In this document: in pieces, positions 36,122 to 45,456 of the stretch
Layout: every line of letters starts with the position of its first letter
Position numbering within the stretch: position 1 is the first letter of the stretch
The notes under the pieces: model-generated
The model's database searches: none
What the model was told of the DNA's origin: nothing
What the model saw: only the letters and a program-made list of their open reading frames with translations
NCBI RefSeq assembly: GCF_004843545.1
Contig: NZ_CP039457.1
Location: 1,020,501-1,084,500, forward strand
Length of the DNA: 64,000 nt
Direction of reading: 5' to 3'
Source of the DNA: Streptococcus pasteurianus
GTDB lineage: Bacteria > Bacillota > Bacilli > Lactobacillales > Streptococcaceae
Position numbers and translations under genes: made by a program

Positions 36122-37660
36122 TTACATCATGTTGTTAAAGTCCCAGACTTCTGTCCAGCCTTCGTAGAAATCAGGCTCGTGGCAAACCATGAGAATGCTT
36201 CCTCTGTAGGATTTTAGGGCACGTTTGAGTTCTTCTTTGGCATCAACGTCCAAGTGGTTGGTTGGTTCGTCAAGGACAAGAACGTTATTTTCACGATTCA
36301 TTAATAAACAGAAGCGAACTTTGGCTTGTTCACCACCTGAAAGCACCTGAATTTGGCTTTCAATGTGTTTTGAAGTCAATCCACAACGTGCAAGTGCTGC
36401 ACGGACTTCTGCTTGATTGAGCGCTGGGAAAGCATCCCAAACAGCTTCGAGCGGCGTTTGACGATTTCCTGCTACGACTTCTTGTTCAAAATAACCAAGT
36501 TCAATGTAATCGCCACGTTCAACACTACCTGAAATTGGCGGAATAATACCAAGCAAGCTTTTCAGCAAAGTCGTTTTACCGATACCATTGGCACCAATGA
36601 TAGCCACTTTCTGATTGCGCTCAAAAGTGAGATTGAGTGGTTTTGTCAATGGGTGGTCATAACCGATTTCTAAATTCTGTGTCTGGAAGATGAAACGACT
36701 TGGTGTACGCGACTCTTTAAATTCAAAAGAAGGTTTCGGCTTTTCAGATTGTAACTCGATGCGTTCCATCTTATCCAATTTTTTCTGACGTGACATTGCC
36801 ATATTACGTGTGGCAACACGCGCCTTGTTACGATTAACAAAATCTTGTAAGTCTGCGATTTCTTTCTGTTGACGTTCATAAGCTGCTTCTAATTGTGCTT
36901 TTTTCATGGCATAAACAGCTTGGAAATTATCATAATCACCAGTATAACGCACCAAATCATGATTTTCCACATGATAAACGATATTGATAACATCATTTAA
37001 GAATGGAATGTCATGTGAAATTAAGACAAAGGCATTCTCGTAATTCTGTAAATAACGTTTCAACCATTCGATGTGTTCGGCATCAAGGTAGTTAGTCGGT
37101 TCGTCCAAAAGTAAGATATCTGGTTTTTCAAGCAACAGTTTTGCCAATAACACCTTGGTACGTTGCCCACCAGAAAGTTCGGTAACATCAGAATCCATAC
37201 CAAAATCCATCACACCAAGGGCACGCGCGACTTCATCAATTTTAGCGTCTAAGGTGTAAAAATCACGTGATTCCAGACGGTCTTGTAGTTCCCCTACTTC
37301 TTCCATCAAAGCGTCCATATCAGCGCCATCATCCGCCATAGACATATAAATCTCGTTGATACGTGCTTCTGTCTTGAAAAGCTCATCAAAAGCTGTTCGC
37401 AAAACGTCACGCACGCTCATTCCTGCCTCAAGAACCGTGTGTTGATCCAAATAACCAGCCGTTACGTATTTTGACCACTCTACTTTTCCCTCATCTGGCT
37501 GCAAATGACCAGTAACAATGCTCATAAAGGTTGATTTTCCCTCACCATTGGCTCCGACAAGACCGATATGCTCCCCTTTTAACAGACGAAATGAGACATC
37601 CTCAAAAATCGTGCGCTCACCAAAACCATGACTTAAATGTTTAACTTCTAAAATACTCAT
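36122..37660 (-). CDS. ABC-F family ATPase (YfmM-like)
   Basis: A 512-residue soluble protein with two ABC domains and no membrane segments. First domain: GANGEGKSTFMS (~36), LSGGQRTKVLLAKL and LLLDEPTNYLDAEHI. A charged linker (~245-310) follows. Second domain: GANGIGKTTLLKS (~345), LSGGEQAKVRFC and LVLDEPTNHLD. It is closest in pattern to B. subtilis YfmM among ABC-F proteins, which act on ribosomes in translation control or antibiotic protection. The specific role here is unknown. It seems to be a single-gene transcript with its own terminator. Confidence 0.9.
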   Translation of the reverse strand: MSILEVKHLSHGFGERTIFEDVSFRLLKGEHIGLVGANGEGKSTFMSIVTGHLQPDEGKVEWSKYVTAGYLDQHTVLEAGMSVRDVLRTAFDELFKTEARINEIYMSMADDGADMDALMEEVGELQDRLESRDFYTLDAKIDEVARALGVMDFGMDSDVTELSGGQRTKVLLAKLLLEKPDILLLDEPTNYLDAEHIEWLKRYLQNYENAFVLISHDIPFLNDVINIVYHVENHDLVRYTGDYDNFQAVYAMKKAQLEAAYERQQKEIADLQDFVNRNKARVATRNMAMSRQKKLDKMERIELQSEKPKPSFEFKESRTPSRFIFQTQNLEIGYDHPLTKPLNLTFERNQKVAIIGANGIGKTTLLKSLLGIIPPISGSVERGDYIELGYFEQEVVAGNRQTPLEAVWDAFPALNQAEVRAALARCGLTSKHIESQIQVLSGGEQAKVRFCLLMNRENNVLVLDEPTNHLDVDAKEELKRALKSYRGSILMVCHEPDFYEGWTEVWDFNNMM

Positions 37661-37798
37661 TATTTATATTACTTTCATTCGTTTTTTATTGAAAATAGCT
37701 GCGCTAGCAGCCTAATTTTCAAATAATCTTTTCAATTATAGCATGAGTTTAAAGCCTAAATCAATGTTTTCTTTTATGAAAACGTTGATTTTCAGTAA

Positions 37799-37824
37799 GT
37801 AAAAAAGCTCTTGTTCAAGAGCTT
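37799..37824 (-). terminator. terminator after the pyridoxine transport gene
   Basis: AAGCTCTTG (37805-37813) / CAAGAGCTT (37816-37824) with a tight loop; the A-run at 37801-37806 gives a U-tract on the minus strand. Confidence 0.8.
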
Positions 37825-37830
37825 GAAAAA

Positions 37831-38385
37831 TCATTCAGAAATGGTTTTGGGTTGTGCGTGATGTGAAAAGATTTGTTTGAGAATTGGGTAGAGAATTGGA
37901 ACAGAGATAATCGTTACCAGAGCTGAACCAAATGTACCACCGATTTTAACCAAGGCTGCTAGGAAAGCAACTTGAAACTGGAGACCACCAGCAACGCTAT
38001 TGATAATCGTGTATTTGACAAGATTACTAATAATTTTTGTTATCGCTGCAATAATCCCAACAATAATAACGTTGCGCCTTTTATCATCAGAGTGCATTAA
38101 TTTTTCAAACACAAAATGAAGAACCAGACAAACTATCAAAGACTCTAATATGGTAATCCAAACTTCTGCAGCGTATCCATTTAACACATCGAATAAACCT
38201 AGTCCGATAGCTGCTACTAGCGCACCTAATCGTGAACCGTAAAGTAAAACTGCAACAACCACTAAAGCATTTCCGAAATGGACAAATTGAGCTCCAAGAG
38301 GAATACGCAAAAATTGGACACTAATGAAAATTAAAGCTGCATATAAGCTTAATTCGACAAGTTGACGTGTAGTGAGATGTTTCAT
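37831..38385 (-). CDS. ECF transporter S component, probably for pyridoxine
   Basis: A 184-residue protein with about six predicted helices. LSLYAALIFISVQFLRIPLG (~11-30) and HFGNALVVVAVLLYGSRLGA (~36-55) are typical of energy-coupling-factor substrate-binding subunits. The start overlaps the end of a pyridoxal kinase gene by 4 bases, and a MocR-type regulator is divergently encoded. A vitamin B6 specificity (PdxU type) is thus likely from context. It would use the shared ECF ATPase/T module encoded elsewhere. Confidence 0.8.
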   Translation of the reverse strand: MKHLTTRQLVELSLYAALIFISVQFLRIPLGAQFVHFGNALVVVAVLLYGSRLGALVAAIGLGLFDVLNGYAAEVWITILESLIVCLVLHFVFEKLMHSDDKRRNVIIVGIIAAITKIISNLVKYTIINSVAGGLQFQVAFLAALVKIGGTFGSALVTIISVPILYPILKQIFSHHAQPKTISE

Positions 38386-39242
38386 TCTTTTTCCTCCTTC
38401 AAGTGCTTCATTTGAATAGCTAAGTCCAACAAATAAGGTTCATAACAAAGTCCTAATTTCAAATCTCGTTTCAACTCTAAAGTCAATTGCAAGGTTTTAT
38501 CAATAAAATCAAGCGCTACTTCTGCTGTTTTATCCAACGATAAGCCATGAAAATAACCAGCTCCCAAAACAGCACACAATAAATCACCTGTTCCAAAAAA
38601 ATGATGCGGATAGGCCTTAGACATATGATAAGTGACGCTGCCGCTCTGTTGATTGAAATGTGCTAATCCGATTTGCCCTGCTTTGAAAGAAACACCCGTT
38701 AAAATCACGTGCTTATTATGAAATTTTTTAAGCCTTAAAAGCAATTCTTCAATATCTTTTCTTGTATAATCTTCACCGAGATAAGGAACATCTGCTAATA
38801 AACAAGCTTCAGTAATGTTTGGCGTAATGACATCAGCATTTTGGCAAAATTGCTGCATGGCGGTCACAAAATCTTGCTGATAGCCTGCATACAAACGCCC
38901 ATTGTCAGCCATGATAGGGTCAACAAAACGTGCCAGTTTTCTTTGCTTAGCAAATTCTGCTATTTGATGCAATTGTTCTTGAGAGTTGAAATAACCAGTC
39001 ATCAAGCCATCAACAGAAAAATTTATAGTATTCCACTGGGTTAAGAAGCCTGTTGTCGCTTGATTCAATTTTGTAATACTAATATTTTCAAAACCACCTG
39101 TATGCGACGATAAAAGCACTGTTGGCAACGGAATGACCTCAATCTGACAAGCTGACAAAATAGGTAAGGCCGTTGACAAGGCGACCTTGCCCAAACCGAC
39201 AATATCATTGGCAACGATAACTGACTTTGTAGGATTCTTCAT
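38382..39242 (-). CDS. pyridoxal/pyridoxine kinase
   Basis: A ~286-residue ribokinase-fold kinase. ANDIVGLGKVALSTALPIL (~10-28), VDPIMADNGRLYAGYQQDF (~115-133) and HFFGTGDLLCAVLGAGY, with catalytic Asp in GTGD (~222), match PdxY/PdxK-type enzymes that phosphorylate vitamin B6 vitamers. I prefer the ATG at 39242 to the TTG three codons upstream. It overlaps the ECF S-component gene and is divergent from a MocR regulator, forming a B6 salvage unit. Confidence 0.85.
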   Translation of the reverse strand: MKNPTKSVIVANDIVGLGKVALSTALPILSACQIEVIPLPTVLLSSHTGGFENISITKLNQATTGFLTQWNTINFSVDGLMTGYFNSQEQLHQIAEFAKQRKLARFVDPIMADNGRLYAGYQQDFVTAMQQFCQNADVITPNITEACLLADVPYLGEDYTRKDIEELLLRLKKFHNKHVILTGVSFKAGQIGLAHFNQQSGSVTYHMSKAYPHHFFGTGDLLCAVLGAGYFHGLSLDKTAEVALDFIDKTLQLTLELKRDLKLGLCYEPYLLDLAIQMKHLKEEKE

Positions 39243-39324
39243 AAAAAGCAACTTTCTAATCTTTTCTCTAAAATAGCGATATCTTTAGATTAAGAGATTA
39301 AAAATATTGTAAGAAAATTCAATT

Positions 39325-39365
39325 TATAATACAATAGAAACAATTAAAAACTGTACGGGGACAGT
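39325..39365 (+). promoter_or_regulatory. MocR-gene promoter with inverted repeat
   Basis: A consensus -10 TATAAT at 39325-39330 has no good -35, suggesting dependence on an activator. ACTGT-ACGGGG-ACAGT (39350-39365) is an inverted repeat that includes the ribosome-site region of the regulator gene, a plausible autoregulatory site. Confidence 0.4.
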
Positions 39366-39367
39366 CT

Positions 39368-40630
39368 ATGACAAGTAAATATCAAGAAATCATGACGGCT
39401 ATTGTAGAACAAATCGAATCTGGAATCTTAAAAAAAGGGGATAAAATCCCTTCAATTCGTGTCCTTAGTCAAACTTATCATTGCAGCAAAGACACGGTAC
39501 AACGGGCACTTTTGGAACTCAAATTTAAAAATTATATCTATGCTGTTAACAAAAGTGGTTATTATGTTCTTGAAGGCAAAAGTCAAAAAGAAGAGCCACT
39601 TAATTTGAGTTTGACAGAATATAATAACATGGCGTACGAGGATTTCACGACGTGTTTGACAGAAACGTTAGTTAATCGTGAAAATTACCTTTTTAACTAT
39701 TACTATCAACAACAAGGGTTGCAAGAGTTAATTCTATCCTTAAAAAACTACTTGGAAAAAGGGGCTATTTATGCTAAGGAAAACGATATTTTAGTCACTT
39801 CAGGAACCCAACAAGCGCTTTATATTCTTTCACAAGTTTCATTTCCAAATAAAAAGACAACGATTCTCTTAGAACAGCCGACTTATCACCGTATGATTGA
39901 TTTAGTGGCTTCGCAAAATCTTCCTTACCAGACGATTGAGCGTGATTTTAACGGCATTGATTTGACGACATTAGAACGATTGTTTAAAACGCAAGATATC
40001 AAGTTTTTCTACACGATTTCACGTTTTTCAAACCCACTCGGGCTATCTTATACCGCAATTGAAAAGCAAAAAATTGTAGAATTAGCTCAAAAATATGACG
40101 TTTACATCATCGAAGATGATTACATGGGAGATTTCACGAAATCAACGGATTTGCCCCTGCATTATTATGATACGTCAGGTCATGTTATCTACCTAAAATC
40201 ATTTTCAATGACCATTTTTCCAGCTTTGCGTCTTGGGACAATTGTGCTTCCTCAGCCACTAATGCAGACTTTTCTGGAATACAAAAAAATGATTGACTAT
40301 GACACCAATCTCATTATGCAAAAAGCCTTGTCTCTCTATTTGGATAGTGGCATGTTTGAAAAAAATCTGAATTATCTGAGTCAGGTATTTCATGAACAAG
40401 TTGCTAAAACGACCGTGCTTCTCTCACAATTTCCAAATATTCAGCATTACAGCGCATCTCTCCAGCACCTTCTGATCGAATTGCCACAAGATAGACATTT
40501 AGGAGAACTCAAATTTACCAATAAAATCAATTATTTAGAAAATAGTTATCTGACAACTCCTCAAAAGCGTTTTATCCAAATTCCAAATGATATTCATTTA
40601 TCAGAAACGCTAAATATTATTGCAAAATAA
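39368..40630 (+). CDS. MocR/PdxR-type GntR-aminotransferase regulator
   Basis: A 420-residue fusion. Residues ~1-70 are a GntR winged helix (IVEQIESGILKKGDKIPSIR and CSKDTVQRALLEL). Residues ~95-420 are a fold-type I aminotransferase-like domain with SGTQQALYI, FSNPLGLSYT, IIEDDYMGDF and the PLP-lysine region YLKSFSMTIFPALRLG. MocR proteins sense PLP and control B6 or amino-acid genes. The divergent position next to a B6 kinase and transporter makes this a PdxR-like regulator. Confidence 0.88.
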   Translation: MTSKYQEIMTAIVEQIESGILKKGDKIPSIRVLSQTYHCSKDTVQRALLELKFKNYIYAVNKSGYYVLEGKSQKEEPLNLSLTEYNNMAYEDFTTCLTETLVNRENYLFNYYYQQQGLQELILSLKNYLEKGAIYAKENDILVTSGTQQALYILSQVSFPNKKTTILLEQPTYHRMIDLVASQNLPYQTIERDFNGIDLTTLERLFKTQDIKFFYTISRFSNPLGLSYTAIEKQKIVELAQKYDVYIIEDDYMGDFTKSTDLPLHYYDTSGHVIYLKSFSMTIFPALRLGTIVLPQPLMQTFLEYKKMIDYDTNLIMQKALSLYLDSGMFEKNLNYLSQVFHEQVAKTTVLLSQFPNIQHYSASLQHLLIELPQDRHLGELKFTNKINYLENSYLTTPQKRFIQIPNDIHLSETLNIIAK

Positions 40631-40660
40631 TCTAATATTATGAGTTCTGATAATGCAAAG

Positions 40661-40697
40661 AATCCCCAGAAATTTAGCTTTCTGAGGATTTTTATGT
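40661..40697. terminator. bidirectional terminator between pdxR-like gene and dapA
   Basis: AATCCCCAGAAA / TTTCTGAGGATT stem (one mismatch, 40661-40690) followed by TTTT on the plus strand. It lies between two convergent genes and can serve both. Confidence 0.7.
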
Positions 40698-40702
40698 TTA
40701 CA

Positions 40703-41638
40703 TTAATAATCTGGACGTAAAACACCTGTGACTGTTTCTTTGGTAGCTTCAACATCACCGTCAATGACAACGTCGATAATGCGTTTTGCATCTTCTGGTG
40801 GGCATGATACCAATGGTAAACGCAATGGACCAGTTTCAAATCCAAGGTAATTCAACACCGCTTTGACTGGTGCAGGACTAGGATAAGAGAACAATGCATT
40901 GACTTTCGGAATGAATTGACGTTGGATAGCTGCTGCTTTTTTAATATCGCTGTTTTCAATCGCTGTAAGCATTTCGTGCATTTCGTCACCGTTAACGTGA
41001 GAGGCAACAGAAATAACACCGTCAGCCCCAAGATTCATCGCATGGAAAGCGTCGCCATCCTCACCTGTATAAATCAAGAAATCATCAGGCTTGTGCTCGA
41101 TAAGGTAAGCCATATTAGCAAGGCTTGTACATTCTTTCACACCAATAATATTTGGGTGTTCAGCCAAACGCAACATGGTTTCTGGTGTCATTTCAACAAC
41201 AACACGACCAGGAATATTATAAATGATAATTGGAAGCTCGCTCGCATCGGCAATTGCTTTAAAATGTTGATACATACCTTCTTGAGACGGTTTGTTATAA
41301 TAGGGAACAATAGCAAGACCAGCAGCAAAGCCACCAAATGCAGCTACTTCGCGCGCAAATTCGATAGAATCGCGTGTGTCATTTGTACCAACACCAGCAA
41401 TTAACGGTACGCGACCATTAACGATTTTTTGAACAGCAGCAAAGAGCTCTAATTCTTCATCGTGGGTTAGTGTTGGACTTTCAGCAGTTGTTCCTGCTAA
41501 CAAGATTCCATCAGTGTGGTGAGCAAGCAAATGTTCAACAAGTTTTGGCAGAGCATCAAAATTAATTGAGCCGTCGGCATTAAATGGGGTAATCATCGCA
41601 GTGATGATTTTTACATTTCTTAAATCTTCAATAGTCAT
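40703..41638 (-). CDS. dapA: 4-hydroxy-tetrahydrodipicolinate synthase
   Basis: A 311-residue TIM-barrel class I aldolase that condenses pyruvate and aspartate semialdehyde in lysine/diaminopimelate synthesis. [14 protein letters not shown] (~49-62), [16 protein letters not shown] (Tyr near 138) and the Schiff-base Lys in [13 protein letters not shown] (~167) are diagnostic. It lies ~100 bases after asd on the same strand, the enzyme making its substrate. Confidence 0.96.
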   Translation of the reverse strand: MTIEDLRNVKIITAMITPFNADGSINFDALPKLVEHLLAHHTDGILLAGTTAESPTLTHDEELELFAAVQKIVNGRVPLIAGVGTNDTRDSIEFAREVAAFGGFAAGLAIVPYYNKPSQEGMYQHFKAIADASELPIIIYNIPGRVVVEMTPETMLRLAEHPNIIGVKECTSLANMAYLIEHKPDDFLIYTGEDGDAFHAMNLGADGVISVASHVNGDEMHEMLTAIENSDIKKAAAIQRQFIPKVNALFSYPSPAPVKAVLNYLGFETGPLRLPLVSCPPEDAKRIIDVVIDGDVEATKETVTGVLRPDY

Positions 41639-41696
41639 AGTAATCTCCTATTCTGTTAATTGTGTGAGATTTAGGAATTGGTTTACAGTAAATATG

Positions 41697-41730
41697 CTCA
41701 AAGACCAGTCTCCTAGGAAACTGGCTTGAG
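41697..41730 (-). promoter_or_regulatory. hairpin between asd and dapA
   Basis: A nearly perfect 20-bp palindrome, CCAGT-C-TCCTAGGA-A-ACTGG, is extended by CTCAA/TTGAG (41697-41730). No long U-tract follows on the minus strand. It could weaken read-through from asd into dapA or protect mRNA. Confidence 0.4.
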
Positions 41731-41740
41731 TTATTTATGA

Positions 41741-42817
41741 TTATTTGAGTTCAAATTTAAGTTCTTTAGTTGGGTGTACAAGACCACGTTCATGGAGAGT
41801 TTCAGCAATTTGAACAGAATTCCATGCTGCACCTTTAAGGAGGTTATCTGAAACAACCCACATATGGATACCATTTTCAACATCTAAGTCTTTACGGATA
41901 CGACCAACGAATGTTTCGCGTTTGCCAACAGCATTAGCAGCTTGTGGGTAAAGTTGGTTAGCAACATCATCTTCAAGGACAGCTCCTGGGAAGGCAGCGA
42001 TTGCCGCTTTAACTTCTTCAATTGGTGCTACTTCTTTTGTTTCGATATAAACAGATTCGGAATGAGAGAAAAGAACTGGCACACGAACACAAGTTGCAGA
42101 AACTGGAAGGTCTGGTTCTTCCATGATTTTCTTCGTTTCGTTTGTCATTTTCATTTCTTCGTAAGTGTAGTCATTGTCAGTAAAGACATCAATTTGCGCA
42201 AGAGCGTTAAATGCGATTGGGAAGTGTTTCTTATCACCACCGCATGGCAAAATATCAGCGTGAACATCTTTTGGTTCAGCACCGTCATTGACTACTTCTT
42301 TGATTTCACGAATAGTTTCGTTAATAGCTGATTGACCTGCACCAGATACGGCTTGGTATGTTGAGACGATAATACGGCTCAAGCCCCATTTTTGGCGGAC
42401 AGGTTCCAAAGCAACCATCATTTGGATAGTTGAGCAGTTTGGACAAGCAATGATACCGTTGTGAGCATCCAAGGCGTGAGCATTGACTTCAGGTACGACA
42501 AGTGGCACATCTGGATTTTGACGGAAATATGATGTGTTATCGACAACAACTGCTCCTGCTTTAACAGCATATGGAGCGAATTTTGCTGACACAGAACCAC
42601 CTGCAGAGAAAAGAGCAATATCAACGCCTTCAAATGAATCCTCGGTTGTCAATTCAACAGTAACATCTTGTCCCTTATACTTCAATACTTTTCCAGCAGA
42701 ACGTGAAGATGACAAAAGACGTACTTTGTCAATAGGGAGTGTTGATTGTTCTAATTGTTGAATCATGCGAGTTCCAACGGCGCCTGTGGCACCAACGACA
42801 GCGACTGTATAGCCCAT
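41741..42817 (-). CDS. asd: aspartate-semialdehyde dehydrogenase
   Basis: A 358-residue enzyme that reduces aspartyl phosphate to aspartate semialdehyde. The Rossmann start [19 protein letters not shown], the catalytic Cys in [11 protein letters not shown] (~128) and [14 protein letters not shown] are clear. I chose the ATG at 42817 because AGGAAGAGGT lies just upstream; the frame is open 13 codons further. The asd RNA lies immediately upstream. Confidence 0.96.
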   Translation of the reverse strand: MGYTVAVVGATGAVGTRMIQQLEQSTLPIDKVRLLSSSRSAGKVLKYKGQDVTVELTTEDSFEGVDIALFSAGGSVSAKFAPYAVKAGAVVVDNTSYFRQNPDVPLVVPEVNAHALDAHNGIIACPNCSTIQMMVALEPVRQKWGLSRIIVSTYQAVSGAGQSAINETIREIKEVVNDGAEPKDVHADILPCGGDKKHFPIAFNALAQIDVFTDNDYTYEEMKMTNETKKIMEEPDLPVSATCVRVPVLFSHSESVYIETKEVAPIEEVKAAIAAFPGAVLEDDVANQLYPQAANAVGKRETFVGRIRKDLDVENGIHMWVVSDNLLKGAAWNSVQIAETLHERGLVHPTKELKFELK

Positions 42818-42948
42818 TTCAATACCTCTTCCTGGAAAATAGTGTACTATTCTCAATTTTCTAAAAAATTATAGTAGATACATTATACAATTTTTTGAGG
42901 TAAAAGAAAAGACTGAATTTTACTTAATTTTAAAAATATTTTGACAAC

Positions 42949-43110
42949 AAAAAAATCCCTACCAAAAAGTAGGGAAACGAGGCACTCAAATGAGTGTGAC
43001 AAAAAGGTTCACACAAATTGTCAAAGTCCGCTCCTGCGTTTCTAGTCGAACTAGAATGACCTCCTCTGCGCAAATAAACTCTCAAGTTGAGTTAATTCGG
43101 CTCATCGCAT
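42949..43110 (-). ncRNA. asd RNA (Lactobacillales asd motif)
   Basis: A ~160-nt non-coding transcript is predicted between asd and cls. The promoter has -35 TTGCAA (43139-43144) and -10 TATACT (43117-43122), with a 16-bp spacer. Stems include CTCAA/TTGAG, TCTAGTTCGACTAGA and a terminal CCCTAC/GTAGGG followed by seven U's. Position upstream of asd and this fold match the published asd RNA motif of lactic acid bacteria, reported as a separate small RNA in streptococci. The match rests on recollection of the motif, not on a model search. Confidence 0.65.
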
Positions 43111-43154
43111 GCAACTAGTATATCACAGATAGTAAGATTTGCAAAGAGCTACTC

Positions 43155-44753
43155 TCACATCAACGGTGCGATGGTTTTGACAAGGAGTCCAATGATTTTT
43201 TCGTATGCTGGGCGATTATTAACCATTTCAGGGGTAACGCGTTTGCAGTCTTTTAAGGTTTGCAAACAGTCCTTATAAATATCCTGAATGGCATCGACTT
43301 TGTACATATAGGTAGCACATTCAAAATGGTGATACAAACTGCGGTAATCAAGGTTAATTGTCCCAACGACAGCTTTGCTATCATCGCTAATAAAGACTTT
43401 AGCATGAACAAAACCTGGTTTATAAAGATAAATTTTAACACCAGAGCGCATGAGTTTACTGAAATAAGTCTTGGCTAGAGCATATGGAATTGGTTTGTCA
43501 GGGATTCCTGGCATAATAATTCGGACATCTACACCACGTTCAGCCGCAAAACAGATAGCATGCTCCATTTCACTATCCAAAATAAGATAAGGTGTCATGA
43601 TATAAACGTAGTCTCTGGCGTGGTTGAGGATATCAATATAAACATTTTCTCCTATTTTGTCGATATCTAAAGGAGAGTCCCCGTAAGGAATGACATAGCC
43701 GTTGGCACGCCTTGATTTCTCATGTTCAACCAGATAAGGCTCAACAACCAATTCTTTTTCGGTTACAGACCACATTTGCAAGAAAAGCACGACAAAACTG
43801 TTAACAGCTTCGCCCTCAAGCATGATTGCAGTATCTTTCCAATGACCAAAACGTTCTAATTTATTAATGTATTCATCTGCCAAATTCACACCACCTGTGA
43901 AGCCGACTTTACCGTCGATAACAATGATTTTTCGGTGGTCACGGTAATTATAATAAGTCGAGATAAATGGTGAAATTGGTGAAAATGCTTTAGCTTGAAT
44001 TCCTAGTTTTTTCAGACGTTGTGTATAGTCAAAAGACAAGGTTGAAAATTCAATCATACCGTCATAAAGAACACGGACTTCGACACCTTCTTTCACTTTT
44101 TGCTCGAGAATACTAAGAATTTCACCCCACATAATTCCTTCAGCGATGATGAAAAATTCCATAAAAATGTACTTTTCGGCTTTCAGTAGCTGTTTTTTTA
44201 ATTCTTCAAAAAAAGCTTCACCAATCGGAAAATAAGTGACCTCTGTATTTTGATAAGCTGGGAAATTTCCACGACTGCGGTCAAAATATTGTACCAAATG
44301 ATAGGTTGTTGATGTGTTACCTTTTAAAACTTTCAAAATCTCTTGATTGTCTGGCAAATATTTAGCACTACTATCAACCAATTCGTTCATTCGTTGCTTG
44401 AGTCCGCGATACCCCCAATCACGTTTGGTGTAAATGAGAAAAAGCGACCCCAATAATGGCGCGATCATAACCAAAATCAGCCATGTGACACGCGAGAGAG
44501 CATCCATCTCACTATTTACCAAATACAAAACAGCTGTAATAGCCAAAGCGCGCTCGATAATTTCCATCCAAATGCGGTATTGATCAACCCAAGCAAATGA
44601 AGCTATCAAGAAAAACAGTTGCAGTATCAAGAGAACAGAAATAACGGTTGTTCGACTAAAAATCCCTCGAAGAAAACTACGTCGGCTCTTATCCAACAAG
44701 CGCATAGCTTTATCTTTGTTTTTATTTTTATTTTCGATAATCATAACCTCCAT
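43155..44753 (-). CDS. cls: cardiolipin synthase
   Basis: A ~530-residue phospholipase D-family membrane enzyme that condenses two phosphatidylglycerols to cardiolipin. Two N-terminal helices (~28-52 and ~62-105) precede two HKD motifs: YRDHRKIIVIDGKVGFTGG (~265) and VHAKVFISDDSKAVVGTINL (~450). The start is uncertain. The first ATG (44753) has no ribosome site, while the ATG three codons later follows GGAGG very closely. The upstream promoter has a TATAAT box near 44.78 kb. Confidence 0.92.
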   Translation of the reverse strand: MEVMIIENKNKNKDKAMRLLDKSRRSFLRGIFSRTTVISVLLILQLFFLIASFAWVDQYRIWMEIIERALAITAVLYLVNSEMDALSRVTWLILVMIAPLLGSLFLIYTKRDWGYRGLKQRMNELVDSSAKYLPDNQEILKVLKGNTSTTYHLVQYFDRSRGNFPAYQNTEVTYFPIGEAFFEELKKQLLKAEKYIFMEFFIIAEGIMWGEILSILEQKVKEGVEVRVLYDGMIEFSTLSFDYTQRLKKLGIQAKAFSPISPFISTYYNYRDHRKIIVIDGKVGFTGGVNLADEYINKLERFGHWKDTAIMLEGEAVNSFVVLFLQMWSVTEKELVVEPYLVEHEKSRRANGYVIPYGDSPLDIDKIGENVYIDILNHARDYVYIMTPYLILDSEMEHAICFAAERGVDVRIIMPGIPDKPIPYALAKTYFSKLMRSGVKIYLYKPGFVHAKVFISDDSKAVVGTINLDYRSLYHHFECATYMYKVDAIQDIYKDCLQTLKDCKRVTPEMVNNRPAYEKIIGLLVKTIAPLM

Positions 44754-44879
44754 GTTCGTCTGTTCTTGCTAACCATTATATCATATTTTGAAAGATGTTT
44801 TTATAACTTTGAACTATCGAAGAGACTTCTGAGTCGTGATATAATGTACCGAACTTATAAATGGTATAGGAGGAGCAAT

Positions 44880-45394
44880 ATGTTAACAACGATTTTAACA
44901 GCTATTCTGTCTTTTGTTGGTACAAATATCGATGATATCTTTGTATTAATTTTGTATGCAGAGGTAACAACGCGCCATGGATTAAAATAAGTCGTTCTCG
45001 GACAGTATGCTGGAATTGGGTGTTTGGTTGCGATAAACATTTTAGGTGCATTAGGAACACAGCTTTTTCCACCACAATATGTAGGATTGTTAGGATTTCT
45101 TCCAATAATTCTTGGAAGAAAGGCTTGGTTTGATTATCATAACAAAGAAAAAACGAAGGCAAACGGAGCAGATAATATTGGAGTATATATTCCTGTATTT
45201 AGCCAATATGACTTAGTTGATTTTTTCACTACTTTAATTATCTTCGCTGGCATGATTTATTTGTGGTGTTATATAGGACACCATATAGCAAATATTTCTT
45301 ATGTTAGAAAAAAATAACATGCTATCAACAGATTCTTGTTCCTTTAGTTCTAATTATTTTGGGAGTAAGTATTCTTGTTAAAAACTACCTTTAG
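44880..45394 (+). pseudogene. decayed CadD-like cadmium resistance transporter gene
   Basis: A strong ribosome site (AGGAGG) and ATG start MLTTILTAILSFVGTNIDDI then FVLILYAEV, the typical CadD opening. An in-frame TAA follows HGLK. The frame resumes with VVLGQYAGIGCLVAINILG, then FLPIILGRKAWFDY and FAGMIYLWCYIGHHIAN. It then shifts near YVRKK and ends with fragments of a final helix (GVSILVKNYL-like). Full-length CadD is ~205 residues with five helices; this copy has a stop, a frameshift and probably small deletions. Confidence 0.8.
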
Positions 45395-45411
45395 AATAGT
45401 TTACTGAAAAC

Positions 45412-45446
45412 AAAAAGATTGGTGCCTAACGCTACCAATCTTTTTT
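45412..45446. terminator. bidirectional terminator after fhs
   Basis: AAAAAGATTGGT (45412-45423) / ACCAATCTTTTTT (45434-45446), with A- and U-tracts on both sides. It ends fhs on the minus strand and could end the cadD relic on the plus strand. Confidence 0.85.
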
Positions 45447-45456
45447 GTTTTCAATT

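Noticed and set aside
42949..43110. Interpretation as a lysine or other riboswitch controlling asd
   Set aside because: The structure ends in its own terminator and has its own promoter. It lacks the large lysine-riboswitch architecture and fits the asd small RNA motif better.
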